From: Saccharina japonica
Taxonomy: Eukaryota; Sar; Phaeophyceae; Laminariales; Laminariaceae
Assembly (NCBI GenBank): GCA_008828725.1
Contig: MEHQ01002309.1
Span: 1,131,402 to 1,195,401, forward strand
Length of the DNA: 64,000 nt
Reading direction: 5' to 3'
Under the pieces are notes generated by a model that made no database searches, was not told where the DNA came from, and saw only the letters and a program-made list of their open reading frames with translations. Numbering within the stretch: the stretch's first letter is position 1; each line of letters opens with the position of its first letter. Shown piece after piece: positions 61,601 through 64,000 of this stretch. A program made the position numbers and the translations under genes.

Positions 61601-64000
61601 TTACTAACAGAAATATTTGGCCCTATTTACTAGTGTTTACTATGGTCCCCCGTAATAATTTTAGTATTGAGCTCCTTCCTCCCTCTCGCTCTCTCCTGTG
61701 AGGAAGAAGAGCTCACAGAAAATAAGGCGCCATCCCTATAAGGCGTTTGCGTCGAAGTACCACTAACTGCTGTGCAGTACAGGACGCCTACACTGCCGGC
61801 CCTCTCATGAGAAAGTGCACCCACAACAAACTAAGCCTAAACATTACGGGGGAAATAAGAACGTCGACAGCTATTGTACTGAAGTTAGTGTGGGACACCC
61901 CCCTTTCTCAAATAAGAAAGTCAGCCTGAGCCCGATTTCTGGTTTCTTATGAGCGGGCCGGTACTGCTTGTACTACAAAAGATAACGAGCAAGAAGAAAG
62001 CGCCAGGCTGATATTCACACTGGAAAAAAAAAAACTATCAAAAGGCATTGTGCTGATGAATTTAGAATTTAGTGTAGAGCGCAGCCATTCTGGAGTAAGA
62101 AGTCTAGCCTGGAGCAGATTTTCAGACAACAAAAAAAGAAAAAGAAAACGCCGTAGCAGGTACCAGGTAGGTGTCGGGGACTCTACGGAATACACCTGGT
62201 AATCTAATATTTTTATGTACCTGGCATGTACCAGCTACCTGGTACCAGATATATTATATGTGCCAGCATATTCTACGTACGTGTATACGTATCTATACGC
62301 ATAGGAGACTGTTCTTTTTGGGTGCTTTAATTTTCCTTGCAATCGGTTTTTGGTGGGTAATGTTATTAATGGACGTCTCAGATGTCTGGGCTTCGGAGAC
62401 GATGAGTGAAAAGGCCAGAAATGGTTGTCGTTTTTCCCATAATAATATTAATAGCTACTCGTAGCTGGTCTTATTACGAGTATGAAAGGTACGCTTTTGT
62501 TCGTTTGTTTTCTCCATCCCGTCTTTCATCTTTTGATCTACCTCTTGCCCTCTCTCTCCCTTTCATTATAACTCAGATCTGGAGTCACATTTCTTTTTTC
62601 TTTTTTTCTTGTCTATCCCATTTATTATCTTCGCCCTTCTTTTCTCTCTCCCTCTTCAGTCGAAACTCAGATCCGGGGTCACTATGTAGGCTCTTTTCGC
62701 CCCTCCCCACTACGGTACGGGCCTTGTATTTTTATCGTGAGAAGATTTCAGCACTTTCTGCCCTCGTCGACCTGCGTCGGATTCCATACGAATAGATAGT
62801 TGGCGCTCCTTCCCTCTCTGTATGCAACACAAATGCTACGTACAGCAGTGCCGTAGTGCGTCAATTTTCCTTAAATTCGGTTTTTGGGTAAGGTGCAAAA
62901 AAGGTATGCAGCTTCTCACATATTTCTAGTAATATAATACCTGATATATGTACGCGTATATATATCATGTATAGCAATCTGCAAGAAAATAATTTGTCCC
63001 TCGTTATGCGAAAATGAAATGCTTCGTACGGGTCTATTTGGTCTTGTTTCTTCCCTCTTCCAGCTTGTGGGCTTTGTATCCTGTCTCTGGAACCTTTTGG
63101 GCAGTATTGGATCTTGTCTTGCGTCTCTTGAGCGTGTCTCTTGGGTGATCTTGAGTCTCGGGTAACGTTGTATTGGATCTTGGATCTTGGATCTTAGATC
63201 TAAGAAACCTAAGATATTCAAATATTATTAGGATATCTTATATCTTAAAAGATCCTAGCAGATATCTTCTAAGATCTAAGATATAATAATTTTAAATCTT
63301 AGATCTTAGATCTTGGATATTAGATCTTAGATATTAGATCTTGGATATTAGATATATTCTGCGATAGATCTAATAGATCTTAGATCGTAGATCTTGAATA
63401 TTGGATCTTGAACTTACTTGCACTCACCAGACCAACAACCACACAATTCAAGACATGAATTAGTTTTTCATGTTCTCGAGGGAGATATCGACATGCGTAT
63501 GTACATAAACGAAACACGCTCTTAATATTTGTCATCCATCATCATCGCGCAGATACAACCTTCTGTGCACGGTGCTCGGCGGCGTGGGCCTCATCTGGGT
63601 CATGCGCAGCGAGGACCTCGAGGACGAGGAGGACAGGGCGGAGAAGGAGCACTCCCGAAACGACGGAGACAGCACGGACGCGGAAGATGCCGACGGTAGG
63701 CACTACGACCTCTCCGCCTGCCAAGAAGAGGGGAAAGCCGGCATCGCTATCACCCATCGCGGTGGTAGTGGTGGTGGTGGTGGTGGCGGCGGTGGGGAGC
63801 AGGGGAATGGGGCTTCTTCTGCTGTGGTCTCGTGCGCCTCGAACTGCGCCACAGGATGTGTCAACCGTGTCAGCGGGAGAGGAGGTGTGGTGGCGGCGGT
63901 GGGGAGCAGGGGAATGGGGCTTCTTCTGCTGTGGTCTCGTGCGCCTCGAACTGCGCCACAGGATGTGTCAACCGTGTCAGCGGGAGAGGAGGTGTGGTGG
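40747..64000 (+). CDS. Five-exon membrane protein gene, 3' end beyond the window
   Basis: Join of 40747-40836, 45093-45213, 52321-52421, 60152-60237 and 63553 to the window end. Each junction is GT-AG and the phases agree: phase 0 after exon 1, a split Gly codon after exon 2, phase 0 after exon 3, a split Arg codon after exon 4. The product reaches 282 residues at the window edge. Hydrophobic segments lie near residues 20-36, 50-67, 100-115 and 135-150. Two halves resemble each other: W29-T-G-L-W-N-I then D37, and W116-D-G-V-Y-T-I then E124-D125, each followed by a short loop and another helix. An acidic stretch (153-165) and a Gly-rich tail follow. The layout suggests an internally duplicated four-helix membrane protein. 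A Fuseless-like relationship is my tentative guess from the W-x-G-W-x-x-x-D pattern; function is unknown. The introns are unusually long and repeat-filled. The splice structure is inferred, not supported by transcripts. Confidence 0.72.
41083..41345. repeat. ~139-bp tandem duplication in intron 1
   Basis: Two diverged units share CATGTACGCGYACACCTGAT and CCCCATACCCCC. Confidence 0.6.
41396..41525 (+). repeat. Diverged family N end, intron 1
   Basis: CAGGATGAAGAACCATC, GGGTGTCGACGGGCAGAAA and GAACCAACACACGC parallel the tail half of the family. Similar short fragments occur at 12455-12500, 27500-27660 and 47575-47690. Confidence 0.5.
41650..42165. repeat. Diverged tandem array built on GCGGGATAAGAAAT
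   Basis: About ten units of variable length (roughly 30-70 bp). Each has a GAAAGCGGGATAAGAAATTG-like core, a T run and GGCTCGATTCAT. Confidence 0.65.
42244..43130. mobile_element. Three further family G MITE copies in intron 1
   Basis: Copies at about 42244-42345, 42760-42842 and 43015-43130. Each has an inverted AAGGACCGTT / AACGGTCCTTATATTTC pair around a short AT-rich centre. Confidence 0.55.
42418..42693. mobile_element. Composite family A MITE with internal tandem repeat
   Basis: Two left arms (from 42425 and 42461), several repeats of ATGTAGTAAACATAGGTCA, then GTAGGTCCTATTTACTAG and a C run. Confidence 0.55.
43239..43362. mobile_element. Family A MITE copy
   Basis: CGGGGGAACCATAGTAAATG at the left is mirrored by CATTTACTATGGTTCCCAG at the right, around the reversed core. 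Confidence 0.7.
44526..44611. mobile_element. Family G MITE, Stowaway-like ends
   Basis: CCACTCTGTCCTGAAATATA at the left is mirrored by TAATTCGGTACAGAGTGG at the right, with TA outside. TA target and CTCTGT...AAATATAAG ends recall Stowaway MITEs; this is resemblance only. Confidence 0.6.
44863..44952. repeat. (CCTT)n microsatellite in intron 1
   Basis: About 90 bp of CTTC repeats, ending about 140 bases before exon 2. Confidence 0.8.
45093..45213 (+). CDS. Exon 2: motif of the first half and helix 2
   Basis: 121 nt, preceded by TAG at 45090-45092 and followed by the donor GTAAGA. It encodes 40 whole codons and the first base of a Gly codon. It contains GLWNIFDLD, a short Gly/Pro loop, then a strong membrane helix beginning EVLLVFVGTVVML. 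GC content and codon bias stand out against the repeat-rich flanks. Read-through continues past the donor to a stop, so the donor is needed for the model. Confidence 0.72.
45271..45360. mobile_element. Family I mini-element just inside intron 2
   Basis: Starts TTAACCCCTTACGAACCC and ends CGGAAAGGGTTAT, with the internal TTAGTGTGGGATAG block shared with the 61153 copy. It begins 57 bases after the exon 2 donor. Confidence 0.6.
45645..46607. repeat. Tandem segmental duplication in intron 2
   Basis: Block X (45645-45731 and 46046-46132) is identical in both copies and GC-rich. Block Y (45754-46036 and 46316-46606) is about 90% alike by eye and includes GCGGTGGGCGCTGCAGCAAC. The order is X1-Y1-X2-(180 bp)-Y2. 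Block X has an open plus frame (LIVLADPCSAYSAKGGLGRA at its start), but I do not recognise it. Confidence 0.7.
46635..46787. mobile_element. Family C MITE copy in intron 2
   Basis: Degenerate left end; core AATAAGAAATTCGGAAGCCG and right end TTATTAGGTGTCATG before TA. Confidence 0.55.
47740..48295. repeat. Short tandem arrays in intron 2
   Basis: About 47740-47900: GTAGGTTGTTCGTGG, a G run and TATAATTAATTAATTTAG repeated. About 48158-48295: GAGAAAACGAGCATCAATG repeated three to four times. Confidence 0.65.
48537..49255 (+). repeat. Mixed D/E array in intron 2
   Basis: Two family D units (about 48555-48720, period about 78) are followed by two ~290-bp compound units (from about 48721 and 49010). 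Each compound unit has a short E piece, a full E copy, then a shared 100-bp stretch with GAGCAATAGCATCGTCTACG. C runs of 9-13 bases separate the parts. The 172-codon open frame here only reflects this array. Confidence 0.65.
49484..49596. mobile_element. Family A MITE in intron 2
   Basis: ACGGGGGGACCATAGTAAAG at the left; AATATTTGGTCCTATCTACT followed by a C run and GTAAT at the right. Confidence 0.65.
49743..50080. repeat. 16-bp minisatellite, about 21 units
   Basis: Unit GGCACCACCCCTATAA with point changes. It follows a GAGCTCC/GCGAGCTC stretch (49670-49740). The same TTGAGCTCC...AAGGCRCCAYCCCTATAAGGC order occurs unamplified at 55463-55537 and 61663-61748. Confidence 0.75.
51573..51678. 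mobile_element. Family A MITE in intron 2
   Basis: GGGGGACCATAGTAAATAGG at the left and TTTACTATGGCCCTCCGTAA at the right with a forward core. Confidence 0.7.
52195..52305. repeat. (GATAT)n tract upstream of exon 3
   Basis: Interrupted pentanucleotide repeats (GATATGATATGATATGATAT), ending 15 bases before the exon 3 acceptor. Confidence 0.75.
52321..52421 (+). CDS. Exon 3: hydrophilic linker between the two halves
   Basis: 101 nt with acceptor AACCTTTCAG and donor GTGAGT. Two bases finish the Gly codon begun in exon 2, then 33 codons follow. The peptide is charged (MERWDEDGPLSRLN at its start, NMNRRQKFNLYAI at its end), so it is probably a cytosolic linker leading into helix 3. A pentanucleotide GATAT array lies directly upstream of the acceptor. 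A weaker donor-like GTAACA at 52381 is inside the exon; the downstream GTGAGT fits the phase of exon 4. Confidence 0.72.
52600..52805 (-). mobile_element. SINE copy with ~30-base A tail, head truncated
   Basis: The longest pure tail in the family (T run on the plus strand near 52602-52632) suggests a recent insertion. The body is very close to the 19036 copy. The truncated head abuts a family C element at about 52806. Located in intron 3. Confidence 0.7.
52806..53187. mobile_element. Family C MITE with internal triplication, intron 3
   Basis: The ends are recognisable (GCACCTCCAATAAGAAAC and GGGTGTCCTG before TA). Between them the family core, from GGGAGTCGTTAT to AATAAGAAACCCAGCCT, is present three times in tandem. 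Confidence 0.6.
53510..53580 (-). repeat. Family D repeat, diverged
   Basis: G run then GTACTCATTTTGTTGCCAAC and CTTAGTCGTTTGACCATCGA, the reverse complement of family D. Confidence 0.5.
53972..54180 (+). mobile_element. SINE copy
   Basis: Plus-strand copy running from GAGGGAAGAAAGTGCTGAAA through GTGACCCCGGATCTGAG to GGGATGGACAAAATATATATA. The tail is TA-rich as in the 19036 copy. Confidence 0.65.
54716..55408. mobile_element. Family J: two ~245-bp copies with CCCACGGTAGGGG ends
   Basis: Copies at about 54716-54960 and 55160-55408 in the same orientation. Each begins ATCCCACGGTAGGGGTACCA and ends CCTACCGTGGGAT, and both contain GTAACCACCGGATACTAT and a subterminal CTCCTCATGTGAGG palindrome. 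The 200 bp between them include two CCCTAA-type units at 55031-55047. Confidence 0.65.
55600..55818 (-). mobile_element. SINE copy
   Basis: Diverged body with a T/C-rich tail side at 55593-55620 and a GTCGACTCGCGTCG head-side end. It runs directly into MITE H copy 2. Confidence 0.6.
55819..56067 (+). mobile_element. MITE family H, copy 2
   Basis: 249 bp, ends as in copy 1, flanked by TCTA on both sides. It directly abuts the head end of a SINE copy (55600-55818). Internal sequence aligns with copy 1 in reverse orientation, including the GGGCTCCTTAACCC site. Confidence 0.75.
56104..56195. mobile_element. Family G MITE copy in intron 3
   Basis: GCCACTCTGGGCAGCAATAT at the left, ACGGTCCTTATATTTCCGTC then CAGCGTGG at the right. 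Confidence 0.5.
56262..56475. repeat. Three ~85-bp units with G runs
   Basis: Each has TGTAGCACAAAGATGTATGC-like sequence then CCATGCTAAA; the first two are followed by a G run of 10 or more. Confidence 0.6.
56897..58640. repeat. Family F blocks and 17-bp ATTGGACTACAGTAGCC arrays
   Basis: TTCAACGTTGATAACTCATA and CATTCC-CCGAAA blocks recur at about 56897, 56998, 57173, 58410 and 58587, and again near 59590 and 59840. Between them are short arrays of ATTGGACTACAGTAG (56965-57170 and 58495-58580). Related CATCYGACAATGTGC pieces lie at 43780, 44340, 53690 and 58385. Confidence 0.6.
58141..58220 (+). pseudogene. Decayed duplicate of exon 4 inside intron 3
   Basis: After a good acceptor-like TTATTTTATCAG (ending 58140) the sequence resembles the start of exon 4. 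ATGGAGGATTCGATC corresponds to ATGGCGGGCTCGATC, and TGGCACGGCGTGTAC matches the exon's TGGGACGGCGTGTAC at 14 of 15 bases; CACCTGCGA then parallels CATCTGCGA. Read from its ATG the peptide is MEDSIVYYWHGVYV, close to MAGSITYWDGVYT. The frame entering from the acceptor hits TGA at once and no clear donor follows, so this is a relic rather than a usable alternative exon. Confidence 0.5.
58735..59425 (+). repeat. Tandem array of ~135-bp units resembling the exon 4 acceptor region
   Basis: About five diverged units share a TTGCAACTAATTT block, then AATTCGTTCC, a TTTCTCAAG-type stretch and TTACTGGCGATGGCGTTCTT. The last part resembles AGTTTAGTGGCGATGGCGGG at the start of exon 4. Another partial unit lies at about 59875-59960 and is separated from exon 4 only by inserted C-tailed repeats. 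The simplest reading is repeated duplication of the intron 3/exon 4 boundary. Confidence 0.5.
59427..59536. mobile_element. Family A MITE in intron 3
   Basis: ATTACGGGAGGGGACGTAGT at the left and TACTGTAGTCCCCCGTAATA at the right; reversed core with AACAATATTTGG. It directly follows the ~135-bp array. Confidence 0.7.
59974..60133 (+). repeat. Two family D repeats just upstream of exon 4
   Basis: Units start CTCGAAAGGGACGCG and CTCGAAAGGGATGCG. The second ends in 28 consecutive C (60106-60133), only 18 bases before the splice acceptor AG. Confidence 0.7.
60152..60237 (+). CDS. Exon 4: motif of the second half
   Basis: 86 nt with acceptor CCTGTCCGCAG and donor GTGAGC. It encodes 28 codons and two bases of an Arg codon. 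The peptide begins SLVAMAGSITYWDG and continues VYTICED, the counterpart of WTGLWNIFD in exons 1-2. About 18 bases before the acceptor lies a run of 28 C (60106-60133) that ends a C-tailed dispersed repeat. Decayed sequences similar to this exon or its 5' edge occur earlier in intron 3. Confidence 0.72.
60307..60754. repeat. 28-bp palindromic minisatellite, 16 units
   Basis: The unit begins GAGACTRTAG and contains the perfect palindrome TAGTATAGCTATACTA; the spacing is 28 between 60307 and 60755. It starts about 70 bases after the exon 4 donor and ends against GACTAATCCCACGGT, a family J-like end. Confidence 0.8.
61003..61098. mobile_element. Family I mini-element, near-palindromic copy
   Basis: Runs from TTAACCCTTTTAGGACTG to CAGTCCTATAAGGGTTAC. 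The two arms share CCCGTTTTGGGGACAAA in inverted orientation, so most of it could fold into one hairpin. The right flank reads TTAC rather than TTAA. Confidence 0.6.
61153..61241. mobile_element. TTAA-flanked mini-element, piggyBac-like (family I)
   Basis: Begins TTAACCCCTTAAGAACTGG and ends TCCTGAATGGGTTAA. The ends are inverted (CCC...GGG) and the TTAA is present on both sides. The surrounding H element has a single GGGTTAAGG at the same place in its other copies, so the target duplication is directly visible. TTAA specificity with CCC ends is typical of piggyBac-type transposons. Confidence 0.7.
61513..61660. mobile_element. Family A MITE in intron 4
   Basis: ATTACGAAGGGCCATAGTAA at the left, TACTATGGTCCCCCGTAATA at the right, with arm extensions like those of the 43239 copy. 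Confidence 0.65.
61780..62135. mobile_element. Two adjacent family C MITE relics, intron 4
   Basis: The first (to about 61962) starts CAGGACGCCTACA after TA and has TTAGTGTGGGACACCC plus CAAATAAGAAAGTCAGCCTG. The second (about 61975-62135) retains CCAGGCTGATATT and TTTAGTGTAGAGCGCAG. Confidence 0.5.
62500..62800 (-). mobile_element. Two SINE copies, one partial, in series
   Basis: A partial copy (about 62510-62595) with TCCATCCCGTCTTTCATC and AACTCAGATCTGGAGTCAC is followed by a fuller copy (about 62597-62800) with CCCATTTATTATCTTCGCCC and AACTCAGATCCGGGGTCAC. The second may have inserted at the tail of the first. Confidence 0.55.
63165..63415. repeat. Degenerate GATCTTAGATCTAAG palindromic array
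   Basis: Repeats of TTAGATCTTGGAT and their complement fill 250 bp in intron 4, ending about 140 bases before exon 5. The motif AGATCT is itself a palindrome. Confidence 0.7.
63553..64000 (+). CDS. Exon 5 (partial): helix 4 and acidic tail
   Basis: The acceptor is CATCGCGCAG. One base completes the Arg codon of exon 4, then YNLLCTVLGGVGLIWVMRSE gives helix 4, followed by an acidic stretch (DLEDEEDRAEKEH). The frame stays open for 149 codons to the window edge. After about 63755 it becomes Gly-rich and then runs into a tandem duplication of period 107 (63784-64000). A donor-like GTAGGC at 63693 could end the exon earlier, in which case the Gly-rich part would be intronic. The stop codon is not in the window. 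Confidence 0.68.
63784..64000. repeat. 107-bp tandem duplication in the 3' part of exon 5
   Basis: TGGCGGCGGTGGGGAGCAGG occurs at 63784 and 63891, and the 107-bp unit appears identical in both copies. The period is not a multiple of three, so the two copies are read in different frames, yet neither has a stop in the exon frame. Confidence 0.8.

Overview
The window looks like nuclear DNA from a large, transposon-rich eukaryotic genome. There are no operons or ribosome binding sites, the single convincing gene is split by GT-AG introns, and a short interstitial (CCCTAA)n tract gives a TTAGGG-type telomere sequence. The copia gag relic, the mixture of MITE and SINE families and the multi-kilobase introns would suit a protist or alga. 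I cannot name the lineage from sequence alone; a stramenopile alga is a guess. Most long open frames are by-products of repeats.

Positions 1-40000 contain no gene I can support. They hold a decayed Ty1/copia gag relic on the minus strand (about 4050-5413), a tRNA-derived SINE family, several MITE families, a fold-back element with long inverted repeats (32175-32640), a 330-bp repeat in opposite orientations (1787-2128 and 21205-21540), C-tailed short repeats, and microsatellites including a roughly 125-bp (AAC)n tract.

Positions 40022-64000 carry one plus-strand gene that leaves the window at its right end. Five exons (40747-40836, 45093-45213, 52321-52421, 60152-60237, 63553 onward) join with consistent reading phase across four introns of 4256, 7107, 7730 and 3315 bp. 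The 725 bp before the proposed start contain no ATG. The product is a four-helix membrane protein made of two similar halves, each with a W-x-G-[LV]-[WY]-[NT]-I motif, followed by an acidic, low-complexity tail. A distant resemblance to Fuseless-type membrane proteins is possible but untested.

The introns are built almost entirely of repeats. Intron 3 also contains what looks like a decayed second copy of exon 4 (58141-58220) and a tandem array whose units resemble the exon 4 acceptor region. The C-rich tail of a dispersed repeat lies just upstream of the exon 4 acceptor. Intron 4 opens with sixteen 28-bp palindromic repeats. A TTAA-flanked mini-element sits inside another MITE whose two other copies show the empty target site. 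The most unusual content is therefore the interplay of repeats with splice boundaries and the self-documenting nested insertions; I see no evidence of a multi-gene system.
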